In this document: positions 26,099-35,057 of the stretch, piece after piece
Position numbering within the stretch: the first letter of the stretch is position 1
How the letters are laid out: each line of letters begins with the position of its first letter
NCBI RefSeq assembly: GCF_003859795.1
Contig: NZ_RQYI01000024.1
Span: 1-38,823, forward strand
Source: Alloprevotella sp. OH1205_COT-284
Lineage (GTDB): Bacteria; Bacteroidota; Bacteroidia; Bacteroidales; Bacteroidaceae
Direction: 5' to 3'
Length of the DNA stretch: 38,823 nucleotides
The notes under the pieces: model-generated
What the model saw: only the letters and a program-made list of their open reading frames with translations
Told to the model about the DNA's origin: nothing
Database searches by the model: none
Position numbers and translations under genes: made by a program

Positions 26099-29000
26099 TT
26101 ATTTCACGACTTTTTTTCCATTGACGATATAAACGCCATGAGCGGAAGAGCCATTGACGATGCGACCCGAAAGGTCGTATTGCACAACGGGCGATGAGTG
26201 GAGCGCGGCTCCTTCGACGGAAGAGGGTGCTACGACTTTGAGCATCACATCGGTGATGGAACCACCGTTTTTCAAGATGTCGTTTCCTCCTCCGACTTGT
26301 CCGGCAGGGTCAATGTTGTTCCAGTCCACCTTGAAGCGTGTGCGATACATGCCGGGTTTCAACGGAGCTTGGATTTTGGGGAGCACTCCGATACCGGGAT
26401 TATTGTTGCTTTGTCCGGATAATCCGTCTTTACCTTTTTTCTGACCTTCATAGTAGTTGAAAGAGAGAACTTCATAGCTTGTTGCATCTTCGACTTCGAA
26501 GTGTCCGTCGTTATCTAAGTCCATGAAGAGATAAGCGTGCATCCAGCTACCGTTCCAACTGAGTTCGGGGGTGAGGATCGAACCGACTTCTACTTCAATC
26601 GGTTGGTTCGTGTGGTCTTGGTAGGGCATACGGTCGGCATTGGTCAAAATCGTTTGTTTTTCTTTTCCTTCTTGGGTGATGCTGACACTTTGAAGGCTGC
26701 GGTCGCTTCTTTGCGGGCGAGCATCTTTTTCAAAATTGACGGCATACGGTTCGGGAACGAAAGGCACGACGTTTACAGTGATTTGTGCCGTATGTCCTTT
26801 GGTGTTGGTCACGGTGATGATGGCCTGTCCTTCTTGGTGAGCTTTCACTACGCCATTGTCAATGGTAGCTATATCTACATCATCGGTGCTCCATGTCACA
26901 GAGGTGTGAGTGGCATTGGCCGGTAAGATGTTCCAAACCAAAGAGGTGGATTTTCCGACTTCAAGCGTGATGTCGGTATGTGCAAACTTCACTCCCGTCA
27001 CTTCCACTGCCGGAATTTTGCTGTCGCGTCCGTTGAAGACGAACACCGATGAACCGGGCAACACGAGCGTGAGCGGTGCATCAATGTCAAGGGCTACATC
27101 TTCGGTCAGGCCGGTCAAGGCGTTTTGCGTGCCAAAGGCCTTGGACAGGATGATGGAGCCGGTGATGTGTGCCGGAATTTCGAGAGCGGCACGCAAGGTT
27201 GTCTTGTAAGTGGCTTGTGAGGCAGAGGGATTGCGCAGAGCGAGGGTGGATTTGGAGCCGTTCCAAGATGCCCAACCGTAGACATTGGTTTTTGATCCGT
27301 CCCAAGGATTTCCGCCTACCCAATGGGCATCGGGCAACACGTCGGCATTGTTCTTTTGCCAGCGCAAGCATTCTGCCAAATCTCCCCAAAGGCGACCGCC
27401 GTTGATGGAGTTCATCAGTGCGTAATCGTTGTAGAGTTCCACCATGCCCGAACCGCAGGCGAAAGCACACCGCAACTCACGAACGATGCCATCGTAGTCC
27501 ATGTTTTTTGACACCTGTCCCCAACGCGAGAGGATGAAACCGTGAGTCATGAGGGTATTGATGGGGCAGATGGGGGAATTTTGCACAAAGTTTTGGTAAA
27601 CCAGACGATCGCGATAGGTGATCCATTTTTCACGATCGGTTCCTTGATTGCCGATTTCGCCGTAGTCGTTTTCCTGACGCCAAATGGCATCGGTGAATTG
27701 GAACCAAAAGGGAGAAGCCCAAGTGCCGACGGTGGTGTTGAAGAAGATGTCTTCTTTGATTGTTTCGCGCACCATGCGTTCGGCACGAATGATTCCTTCG
27801 GCGTTTTCTTCTCCGTTGGCGTCGTTTTTGGGGCCGAGTGCGCTGAACAGATCGCTGATGCCGTCAAACTTGAAGAAGCGGAAATCATAGCCGCGGTCGT
27901 TGCAGAGATCGGTGATGGCTTTGGTGAAAGCTTTGTAGTATTTGGGGTTGGACAGTTGCATGCCACCTTGGTTTTTCCAATAGTTGCGCCGATAGTTTCC
28001 GCTTGCACCATATCCGCCGACCGGACCGAGCCATGCTCCGATGCCGGAGTTCATTTTTTGAGCCACGACGTCGATTTCGGAAAATCCGTTGGGGAAGTTT
28101 TTGTTGAACGTCCAAGGGCCATAGAAGTCCCATCCGTCATCCCAAACGAAGGAATTGATGTTTTCGCCATATTTGTCGAAGAGGTTGGTTTTCCATTGGT
28201 TCACCACGTCGGTACATTGTTCCACGGTCATGGTTTGGGAGTAGTCAATGGAGTTGTTGCGGTCGATGTTGAGTTCGTACCAAGAGATGTAGGCCGGCAT
28301 GGCGCGCCAAGGCACGGCACGTTCGCGCTCGCTGTAAGCGAGGAAAGAGCGACGGGGCTGATCGGGAGCAACAAGACCGACTACGCTGCCCACTTTCCAA
28401 GTTTCGCCTTTCAACAGATTGGTGTTGCGACTCCACAATCCGTTGATAGGCACGATGGGCGATGCGGCAAGGTGCAGTATGTCGTTTTCGATGAGCGAGA
28501 GTTTGATGTTGCCCGACGAAGTGTTTTGTTCGTTTTTGAACTCGACGAAATAGCGCAATTTGTAGATACCGGGAGCGGGAACGGCCAGTGTGTAGATGTT
28601 TTTGTCTTTTTGGCTGCCGGTGTAGCCCAAATGATAGTCGTAGGCTACGGTTTGCTTTTCGCTGTTTTGTAGATCCACTCCGCAAAGGTTCAAGCGATGG
28701 TTTCCGGTACGATAAAGGAATTCGGCCTTAAATTCTCCTTTTGTCGTAATGGTTAGGTCTTGTTCGATCATGTGGACGTGAGGGGTGCCGAAGCCCAATT
28801 CTCCGATGCGGAGGGGAATTTCGTTTTGAGGGGCTTTGCGCCAAGTTTGTGTTGTCCATGAGTCGGTGATGTTATCTCCATCGCCGATGGTGTTTTGGCT
28901 TAAAACTCTTGTTGCTTTACCGGAGGGAACGGTGATGGCGGAAGAATCGAGATGCGGTTGCGAGCCGGGCAAGAGATCGTAGATCAATATGGGAAGACGC

Positions 29001-30076
29001 ACTTCGCCGGAATAAGTGATGTTGCCTGTGGAATTGATATTCTCGTCGGTGTTACCATCGAGTGTGTAGGTTGCCACATAGTAGCGTACTTCATATACGC
29101 CCTTTTGGGGAATGTCCACGGTATATGTGTTTAGATTGTGGGCATTGCCGGTGGTGCCGTAGTGATAGTCGGAAGCGACTACTTCTCCCGTCATGAGATT
29201 GCACACCTCCACGCCGACGATGTTGAGTTTGTGGTTGCCGCCGGTGTAAGTGAATGTGATGGTCTGGCTGCCTTTTTGCTTGAAACTGAGATAGCCTTTC
29301 GTTCCTTTGATTTTATCGGTGGTAAAACCGAGGTCGAGTATTTTTTGCGGCACTTGCTCTCCGGGGATCCATGTAAAACTTTCGGTCGTCCAAGCCGTAT
29401 GATTGAATGTGCCGACATTGTCTGTTTCGCCGACGGAGTTGATGCCCATCGGGGTTTCAAGTCCGGCAAAGATCTTTTTACTCAACAATACCGCTCCGCG
29501 TGTGTTGCCCACCACTTTGGGTGCACTGCCGGCTTTCTCAACATTGACTTTGTAGATCATGGGAGAGACGGAAAACATCTTGGTGTCGGCATTGGCCGTG
29601 AGTTCGAGTTCTGTGCGGAGGTAATGACTGCCGTCACGCAACACGGCACGCCATGTGAGTGCGAGGTTGTCGTGGGTGAAATCGGCTTCGATGGCTCTTC
29701 CTGCAAACTTTTTGGCTCCTTTCACGGCTTTTTCGTTGGCCTCGTAGGTCACTTCGCGGATGTTTCCGAGCGTCATTTGCGAGGCTTTCACCGTGGTGCT
29801 GCCGTTTCCGGTTTTGATTTCAAAAAGTTCGGTACCTTCTTCCAAGTTCAGTTCGGGACATCCGCCGAAAAAGAGGCTTCCTCCTTGTTTTTTGAACGTT
29901 GCTTTCAGCAGTTTGTTTTGCAGAGTGTAGCTGTCCGCACTGCTTACCAAAACGGCGGCTCCCGGTTGTACTTCCTGCGGGAATACAACTTTTTGAGCTT
30001 CGAGGGTGAGACCGAAACTCAAAGTTGCGCCTACAATCATGGTTCTCAACCATTGAGCATAAGTTGTAAGAGTCAT
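26099..30076 (-). CDS. secreted multidomain glycoside hydrolase, alpha-galactosidase-like (clan GH-D type)
   Basis: A 1325-residue exported protein. ATG 30076 gives a signal peptide (MTLTTYAQWLRTMIVGATLSF...LEA). In order: an N-terminal beta-sandwich (about 30-230), two related ~150-residue modules (about 235-380 and 410-555; compare NHKLNIVGVEV with NHRLNLCGVDL), a TIM-barrel-like catalytic region with FVWDDGWDFYGPW (Asp646-647) and FFKFDGI (Asp738, candidate nucleophile), a C-terminal beta region, a BIG2-type Ig domain (about 1025-1100), a GEVED-like domain (FMDLDNDGHFE), and a tail YDLSGRIV...GVYIVNGKKVVK. I infer an alpha-galactoside-cleaving enzyme acting outside the cell; substrate and exact family are uncertain. 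No SusC/SusD genes are adjacent. Confidence 0.8.
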   Translation of the reverse strand: MTLTTYAQWLRTMIVGATLSFGLTLEAQKVVFPQEVQPGAAVLVSSADSYTLQNKLLKATFKKQGGSLFFGGCPELNLEEGTELFEIKTGNGSTTVKASQMTLGNIREVTYEANEKAVKGAKKFAGRAIEADFTHDNLALTWRAVLRDGSHYLRTELELTANADTKMFSVSPMIYKVNVEKAGSAPKVVGNTRGAVLLSKKIFAGLETPMGINSVGETDNVGTFNHTAWTTESFTWIPGEQVPQKILDLGFTTDKIKGTKGYLSFKQKGSQTITFTYTGGNHKLNIVGVEVCNLMTGEVVASDYHYGTTGNAHNLNTYTVDIPQKGVYEVRYYVATYTLDGNTDENINSTGNITYSGEVRLPILIYDLLPGSQPHLDSSAITVPSGKATRVLSQNTIGDGDNITDSWTTQTWRKAPQNEIPLRIGELGFGTPHVHMIEQDLTITTKGEFKAEFLYRTGNHRLNLCGVDLQNSEKQTVAYDYHLGYTGSQKDKNIYTLAVPAPGIYKLRYFVEFKNEQNTSSGNIKLSLIENDILHLAASPIVPINGLWSRNTNLLKGETWKVGSVVGLVAPDQPRRSFLAYSERERAVPWRAMPAYISWYELNIDRNNSIDYSQTMTVEQCTDVVNQWKTNLFDKYGENINSFVWDDGWDFYGPWTFNKNFPNGFSEIDVVAQKMNSGIGAWLGPVGGYGASGNYRRNYWKNQGGMQLSNPKYYKAFTKAITDLCNDRGYDFRFFKFDGISDLFSALGPKNDANGEENAEGIIRAERMVRETIKEDIFFNTTVGTWASPFWFQFTDAIWRQENDYGEIGNQGTDREKWITYRDRLVYQNFVQNSPICPINTLMTHGFILSRWGQVSKNMDYDGIVRELRCAFACGSGMVELYNDYALMNSINGGRLWGDLAECLRWQKNNADVLPDAHWVGGNPWDGSKTNVYGWASWNGSKSTLALRNPSASQATYKTTLRAALEIPAHITGSIILSKAFGTQNALTGLTEDVALDIDAPLTLVLPGSSVFVFNGRDSKIPAVEVTGVKFAHTDITLEVGKSTSLVWNILPANATHTSVTWSTDDVDIATIDNGVVKAHQEGQAIITVTNTKGHTAQITVNVVPFVPEPYAVNFEKDARPQRSDRSLQSVSITQEGKEKQTILTNADRMPYQDHTNQPIEVEVGSILTPELSWNGSWMHAYLFMDLDNDGHFEVEDATSYEVLSFNYYEGQKKGKDGLSGQSNNNPGIGVLPKIQAPLKPGMYRTRFKVDWNNIDPAGQVGGGNDILKNGGSITDVMLKVVAPSSVEGAALHSSPVVQYDLSGRIVNGSSAHGVYIVNGKKVVK

Positions 30077-30143
30077 AATAGGATAGTTGTTAAGGATATT
30101 GATGGATATAAAGTTTCTTCGAAAAGAAAAGGGAAATATTAGG

Positions 30144-30151
30144 CAAAAGTA
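30144..30151 (-). promoter_or_regulatory. candidate -7 box for glycoside hydrolase
   Basis: On the minus strand this reads TACTTTTG followed by C, matching TAnnTTTG. It would give a leader of about 60 nt. No good -33 element was found. Confidence 0.4.
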
Positions 30152-30238
30152 AATAAAAAGTATCGGAAAGCCCTCTCCCCGATCGACTTTAACACATAAA
30201 ACCTGCAAACAGAGACTTTTGAAGATTAAAAAGTATGT

Positions 30239-30883
30239 TTATCTTTCGCGAGAGTTTTCCAAAATGCTTTCGGCCTCTTCACGAGAAGTGGAGAAAGTGA
30301 AGGCTGATAGTATTTCGTGCGATTGTCTGTAATCCACGATCGAGGGTGCCAAAAATCTGAGAAGTTTGATGCGATCCGAGTCGAAGTTCTCTGTTTTGAG
30401 TATTTCGGCCACCTCTGCGGCCGAGAAGGTCATTTCTTTGACGGCCGATTTGAGTATGCGCAAACGTTCGTCGGAGAAACTTTCTTTTTTGACAGCATTC
30501 AGCAGTTCCGAAAATCGCTGCGCTCTTTCCGTGTTGCCCAAATGCAGGCGGAAGCGGTAAGGACGGGGCATTCTCGGTTGCGGATATTCTGCGAGGGGCG
30601 ATGCGGGCGGCGGCAAAGGTTCCGCAAAATTGCGAAATCGCACAACTTTGCCGTTCTCAAAATAGACCATGGCGTGTTTTCTCTCATTCAAAGATCTGCC
30701 GTAAACGTATTCCCAACTGCTCGTTTGTTCGTCAAATTCGCAATAGGTGGGTGCACCAAACAGTTGGAAAACTTCGTCTTTGCTCATGCCGGGGTGAATG
30801 CGGAGGAAGTCGGGACAGACCGGCGACATGCAACTCGTCATGAGCGAAAAGGGAAACAAAAGCAAAAGGTGGTGAGGTTTCAT
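30239..30883 (-). CDS. lipoprotein with SmpA/OmlA-like and DUF4476-like domains
   Basis: A 214-residue lipoprotein (lipobox MTSC, Cys18). The N-terminal half contains HPGMSKDEVFQLFGAPTYCEF and a following YVYGRS...YFENGKVVRF, the pattern of SmpA/BamE-like folds. A proline-rich linker (about 90-110) leads to a C-terminal helical repeat (FSDERLRILKSAVKEMTFSAAEVAEILKTENFDSDRIKLLRFLAPSIVD) resembling DUF4476. The function is unknown; it should sit at the outer membrane. Its upstream flank is the duplicated ksgA fragment, which may supply its promoter. Confidence 0.8.
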   Translation of the reverse strand: MKPHHLLLLFPFSLMTSCMSPVCPDFLRIHPGMSKDEVFQLFGAPTYCEFDEQTSSWEYVYGRSLNERKHAMVYFENGKVVRFRNFAEPLPPPASPLAEYPQPRMPRPYRFRLHLGNTERAQRFSELLNAVKKESFSDERLRILKSAVKEMTFSAAEVAEILKTENFDSDRIKLLRFLAPSIVDYRQSHEILSAFTFSTSREEAESILENSRER

Positions 30884-30916
30884 GGGAGAAGGAATGAGAG
30901 GGAGAGGAATGACGAA

Positions 30917-31202
30917 ACGAACGGCCTGCGAATACGTTTTCGAGGTGCATTTTCAAAAAAAATCGTCTTCGATGATGTGCTCTTCGAGTTGAGGAAAATT
31001 TCTCCGAAGATACTCCACACTCTCGAAGTCAAGTTCGGCTACTTTCAACGCTCTCCCTTTGGTCAGCAGGTATTGTGTGAGCACACTCATGCCGGGGCCG
31101 ACTTCGAGCAGCGGAAGGTCGGGGCAGACATCGACCGTGTCGGCAATGGCACGCGCCACGGAGAGGTCTTTCAAAAAGTATTGTCCTAAGTACGGACTTC
31201 AT
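30917..31202 (-). pseudogene. ksgA 5' fragment (pseudogene)
   Basis: This is the first ~100 codons of ksgA without the rest. A 14-bp deletion after MKSV destroys the LGQHFL motif and frame, and a two-base expansion of an A-run after EEHIIEDDF shifts the frame again. The catalytic NYPY is absent, so no methyltransferase can be made. Compared with the intact gene, most substitutions in the remaining frame are silent (I see only Ala to Val, Gly to Ser and Ile to Leu changes in about 70 codons). Confidence 0.88.
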
Positions 31203-31355
31203 ACTATGATATTTTTTGTATATTTGCGGAGTAAAGCTTGCTTCTCCCAAACTAAGTGCCGAGTAGAGCTTTCCTAAGTTTTCTATAAACGCAAAAATAC
31301 AAAAAAATACCGTTCGAGTGAAATCTGTCATCAACATATTCAAGTTTTTTCTTCC
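30917..31355. repeat. segmental duplication, derived copy
   Basis: A 439-bp copy of 20444-20896 in the same orientation, about 10.5 kb away. Homology begins abruptly at 30917 and ends abruptly at 31355 (CTTCC). I count roughly 21 substitutions, one 14-bp deletion and three homopolymer changes, i.e. about 95% identity. No insertion sequence or clear target duplication flanks it. Confidence 0.9.
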
Positions 31356-31359
31356 ATAG
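31318..31359 (+). pseudogene. 5' stub of the flippase-like gene
   Basis: GTG plus the next 12 codons of the flippase-like gene (MKSVINIFKFFLP) are preserved, and a TAG arises exactly at the junction. The copied -7 boxes (TATATTTG at 31219-31226 on plus, and the minus-strand TATTTTTG near 31291-31298) are intact. Confidence 0.75.
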
Positions 31360-31793
31360 AGAGAAACAACAGCATTCTTAGGATGCCTGAAAAATATCTA
31401 TGACTTGCTTCGGGAAATGCTTCAAAGGCGAAAATCAGATAAGAAAACGACTCTGCGGAAGGCCAGAAATTTTCAACTTTCCCTTTTGAGATGTGATCTT
31501 TACATTACTCTGCTCTCTATAATATCCATCAGCCCAATAATAGCCATTGTCAGAAACTTGGAAAACAGATAGACAGCAGTCTCGTAAAAGAGGCACACAA
31601 CCGAAAAAGACAAAAGAGCAAGCAGAGGAAAGCACCCAAAGGCCAAAGCATTGACAGGAGGAATTGAAATTTTCTTTTGTATTTTATTTTTCGCATTCAT
31701 TGTTTTTGAGTATTTTTGCAGTAAAAGGGGCCTTCCCTTAAATTATATATACCCGAATGCAACATTGCAAGACAAATATAATGCTATTGTTTC
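31356..31793. other. gene-free, A/T-rich stretch after the duplication
   Basis: No convincing gene. Two overlapping minus-strand frames (31435-31635 and 31500-31700) have hydrophobic stretches but no recognisable features. The sequence is more A/T-rich than its surroundings. A -7 box for the next gene lies at 31711-31718. Confidence 0.5.
31711..31718 (+). promoter_or_regulatory. candidate -7 box for the DUF6057-like operon
   Basis: TATTTTTG followed by C. At the -33 position there is TTTT rather than TTTG. The leader would be about 70 nt. Confidence 0.45.
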
Positions 31794-33425
31794 ATGAGTA
31801 AAAAAAAGAACACCCATTCATCCTTTTCGACGAAAACGCCGAAACCCGCTGCGGGCGTCAAGCCAAAAGCGACACCGCAGCCGCGCATGAAAAGTGTGAA
31901 TAAATACTTTTCTTCTCGTTGGATTTATGGCATCGGATTCATATTGATGTGGATTTTCACCTCTTGGACTTATGGAGATGTATTCAGTCATATAGCTGCC
32001 GAAAACTACTTTTCGTTTGAACGTCTGCCTATGGATTTTGTGCTGCGGCGAGATGGAGGAGAAGTTTTTTGGGTGGGACGTTTTTTGCTTTTAGGTTTTC
32101 AAAATCAATGGTTCGGAGGCTTTTTGCTGGCTTTGATTTTGACTGTTGCCGCTTGGTTGTCGGACATCCCGTTTAGGCACAACCTCGGACGGGCGGGCAT
32201 CGGTTTTCTACCTTCTTTGACAGCTTTGGGCTACATGGTGTACCGGGGTTTTAATCTTTATGTGCGCCACGAAGTTTCCGTATTCCTCATCATTTCGGTG
32301 GGGTTGCTACTGTTGGCGGCAGCATTTGCATTTCTATTCTCCCGGCTTTGCCGCAATCGTGATTTCACCATAGTGAGGACATTCCCGACAGCGGCCGTCT
32401 TTGCCTTGTGCGGATATGGCGCATTAACATATTTCGCTTTGACACATCGGGAAGATGTGCGTCTGACTTGCCGAATGCAAAATCAATTGGACAAGGAAGA
32501 CTGGGAAGGCATGATCGAAACGGCTCGCTCGGCTCAACGGCCGACGCGCTCAATGGCCGCTCTCCACGCCTTGGGCTTGTTGCGCTCCAATCGTCTTTTG
32601 CAAGAACTTTTTGAAATCCCCTATGATTTTCCGGAATTGGATTTGGAGGACATTGGAGGCACCAATGAGTTTCCGCTATTTTTAGCCGATTGCAATTTAC
32701 ATGCAGGGCTTGTCAATGCAGCCTATCGGACGAGTATGGAAAACACCGTCTTAATCGGGCCTCGTGTTTCGCAATTCAAACGCATGGCCGTGTGCGCGAT
32801 ACTCAATGGAGAAAAGAAACTGGCCAAACGCTATTTGAATTTGATTGAAAAAATGCCGTTTGAACAAAAGTTCATCGAGAAATATGCCCCCATGCTGGAA
32901 GACGCTTCTCTCATTGAGCAAGACCCCACGTTGAAGAGTATCAAAGAATTGGCTCCGTTGGAAGAAAAATTCGAGCAAAACTATCCTCCACCTGCCTTTT
33001 TGGGCTACAACAGCCGAATGTTGGTCGGGAGCAACGCTTCTCTCATCACCTCGATTGCCACTTGTCTTTACTCCAAAGATTTGGACAATCTGTTGTCGCG
33101 CGCTCACGAGTTACGCAAGAAAACAACTCTGCCCCACTCCGTTCTTCAAGCCCTTGCCATTGCTTATATGAAGAATCCGAACATTTTGGAAATGTTCCCC
33201 GAAATCACTCAAACCATGGTTTTCAACGAATTACAAGCATTCATGGGGGAAGCAGTTCCTTATCTCGAACAGCAGTTTGGAACGGCTGCCGAGAAGAAGG
33301 AAGAATCCCAAGAAGATATGAGAGAAACTCTTAAAGAAAACTGGATGGGGTCGTACATGTACTACTATTATTGCGGAAACCTCTCGGCACCTCAACACCA
33401 GTCTGCCGATCATGCCGTCAATTAA
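31794..33425 (+). CDS. DUF6057-like membrane protein
   Basis: A 543-residue protein: a basic, Pro/Lys-rich N-terminus (1-35), about five membrane segments (43-58, 108-122, 134-150, 161-183, 198-216), then a soluble C-terminal half rich in helical pairs (for example SMAALHALGLLRSNRLLQELF, and KLAKRYLNLIEKMPF near 345) that looks like a TPR-type solenoid. The arrangement fits Bacteroidales proteins of the DUF6057 type, which have no established function. It precedes the PD40 lipoprotein by 91 bp, and the two are probably co-transcribed. Confidence 0.78.
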   Translation: MSKKKNTHSSFSTKTPKPAAGVKPKATPQPRMKSVNKYFSSRWIYGIGFILMWIFTSWTYGDVFSHIAAENYFSFERLPMDFVLRRDGGEVFWVGRFLLLGFQNQWFGGFLLALILTVAAWLSDIPFRHNLGRAGIGFLPSLTALGYMVYRGFNLYVRHEVSVFLIISVGLLLLAAAFAFLFSRLCRNRDFTIVRTFPTAAVFALCGYGALTYFALTHREDVRLTCRMQNQLDKEDWEGMIETARSAQRPTRSMAALHALGLLRSNRLLQELFEIPYDFPELDLEDIGGTNEFPLFLADCNLHAGLVNAAYRTSMENTVLIGPRVSQFKRMAVCAILNGEKKLAKRYLNLIEKMPFEQKFIEKYAPMLEDASLIEQDPTLKSIKELAPLEEKFEQNYPPPAFLGYNSRMLVGSNASLITSIATCLYSKDLDNLLSRAHELRKKTTLPHSVLQALAIAYMKNPNILEMFPEITQTMVFNELQAFMGEAVPYLEQQFGTAAEKKEESQEDMRETLKENWMGSYMYYYYCGNLSAPQHQSADHAVN

Positions 33426-33516
33426 CCACTCTTGGGGCAACATCCGCCCTTTGCCGTCCATGCTCTTGCAACATCTGCTTCATTTATCAGGAAACCTTTT
33501 ATTCTCTTCGCGAAAT

Positions 33517-35052
33517 ATGCCCAAACTTTTTTGTCTACTCTTCGTCTGCTGTTTGCTCACTGCTTGCAAACCCGACGCCGTTTTGCCGTCCAAATACACG
33601 CCGACCACCGAGCAAGCCGCCATCTATCCCGACTATCGCGACATAACCATTCCGCCCAACATCGCTCCACTCAACATTCGGATAGAGGGTGAAGGCATTG
33701 AGTATGTGGAACATATTTCCGGAAGCAGAAAAGGAGAACTGATCGCCGCAGCCGGTAAAGACGGAAAAATACAGATTGATTCCGCGGAGTGGAAACAACT
33801 GCTGATCGACAACAAGGGGGCATCGCTGAATATCACCATCTACACACACAGAAAAGAAGGTTGGCTCAAACACCCGTCTTATTCCATTCGCGTTGCTCGA
33901 GAGCCCATTGATCCGTATCTTTCTTATCGCCTCATAGAACCCTCCTACGAATTGTATCGACAACTCGGCATCTATCAGCGACATCTCGAAACGTTCGACG
34001 AAACCGCCATTTATGAAAACAACGACGAATACGATAAAAAAAACAATCACTGCATAAACTGCCATAATTATCAAAACAACAGCACCCAACGCATGCTTTT
34101 TCATGTCCGCGCCGAGCACGGAGGAACAGTCTTTGCGGACAACGGGAAAATTCGTCGTGTCGATATGAAAAACGACAGCATTTTAGGCAACTGCGTCTAT
34201 CCGGCTTGGCATCCCAAACAACCGTGGGTGGCATTTTCCTCCAACTTCACGGGACAGGCTTTTCACATCACCGACCCCCAAAAAGTCGAAGTCATCGATT
34301 ATGCCTCCGATCTCGTTTTTTATGACATGAAGCGCAACAAGATTTCCAACATTCTGAAAACCGACCACACCATGGAAACCTTTCCCACGTGGTCGCCCGA
34401 CGGAAAACGCCTCTACTATTGTGCCGCTCCTTTCCCGAAATACGACCGTCTACCCGACTCGCTGAAACAAAACAAAAACGTGCTCACGGATGTGGTTCTG
34501 GGAAATTATAAAAACGTGCGCTACAACCTGATGTCCATATCTTTCGATGAAGCGACACGCACCTTCGGACAGCCGGAATTGGAGGTGGATTGCATCTCAA
34601 TCGCCAAAAGTGCGACGCTGCCCCGCGTCAGTCCCGACGGACGCTACTTATTGTTCACACTCGGCGATTTCGGACAGTTTCACATTTGGCACAAGAGCAG
34701 CGATCTCTACGTGAAAGATCTGTCGAGCGGAGAAATCCGTCCCTTGACGACTACCAACAGTCCGGACGTAGACTCCTATCACTCTTGGAGCAGCAACGGC
34801 CGTTGGATCGTCTTTTCATCGCGTCGTGACGACGGCAGCTACACGCGTCCCTACATCGCTTACTTCGATCGCCAAGGCCAAGGACACAAAGCCTTCATCC
34901 TGCCGCAAAAAGACCCGCAACATCATCTTCTCCGCACAAAGAGCTACAACATTCCGGAGCTGATGAAAGAAAAAGTAACCGTAACTCCGGCACAATTTCG
35001 CAAAGTGATTTACGACGATGCCGGCGTACAAAAAGTAAACTACGGAAAATAA
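33517..35052 (+). CDS. PD40/TolB-like beta-propeller lipoprotein with a CxxCH motif
   Basis: A 511-residue lipoprotein (LTAC, Cys17). I start at ATG 33517, which gives a clean signal; the longer frame from 33412 would overlap the previous gene. The first 130 residues look like a beta-sandwich. Residues 179-183 read CINCH, a canonical c-type haem attachment motif, followed by a propeller with PD40/WD40-like blades: CVYPAWHPKQPWVAFSS, TFPTWSPDGKRLYY, LPRVSPDGRYLLFT and SYHSWSSNGRWIVFSS. I infer an envelope protein that may bind haem; its role is unknown. It is 5 bp upstream of the next gene. Confidence 0.82.
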   Translation: MPKLFCLLFVCCLLTACKPDAVLPSKYTPTTEQAAIYPDYRDITIPPNIAPLNIRIEGEGIEYVEHISGSRKGELIAAAGKDGKIQIDSAEWKQLLIDNKGASLNITIYTHRKEGWLKHPSYSIRVAREPIDPYLSYRLIEPSYELYRQLGIYQRHLETFDETAIYENNDEYDKKNNHCINCHNYQNNSTQRMLFHVRAEHGGTVFADNGKIRRVDMKNDSILGNCVYPAWHPKQPWVAFSSNFTGQAFHITDPQKVEVIDYASDLVFYDMKRNKISNILKTDHTMETFPTWSPDGKRLYYCAAPFPKYDRLPDSLKQNKNVLTDVVLGNYKNVRYNLMSISFDEATRTFGQPELEVDCISIAKSATLPRVSPDGRYLLFTLGDFGQFHIWHKSSDLYVKDLSSGEIRPLTTTNSPDVDSYHSWSSNGRWIVFSSRRDDGSYTRPYIAYFDRQGQGHKAFILPQKDPQHHLLRTKSYNIPELMKEKVTVTPAQFRKVIYDDAGVQKVNYGK

Positions 35053-35057
35053 TCTCC

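Noticed and set aside
27542-28672. 376-codon plus-strand frame opposite the glycoside hydrolase
   Set aside because: Shadow of the hydrolase; no motifs and no promoter or spacing support.
30917-31202. A second functional rRNA methyltransferase gene
   Set aside because: Only about 100 of 270 codons remain, with two frameshifts and no catalytic NYPY motif.
31435-31700. Small hydrophobic minus-strand proteins after the duplication
   Set aside because: Two overlapping frames in A/T-rich DNA without a promoter, family motif or neighbour support.
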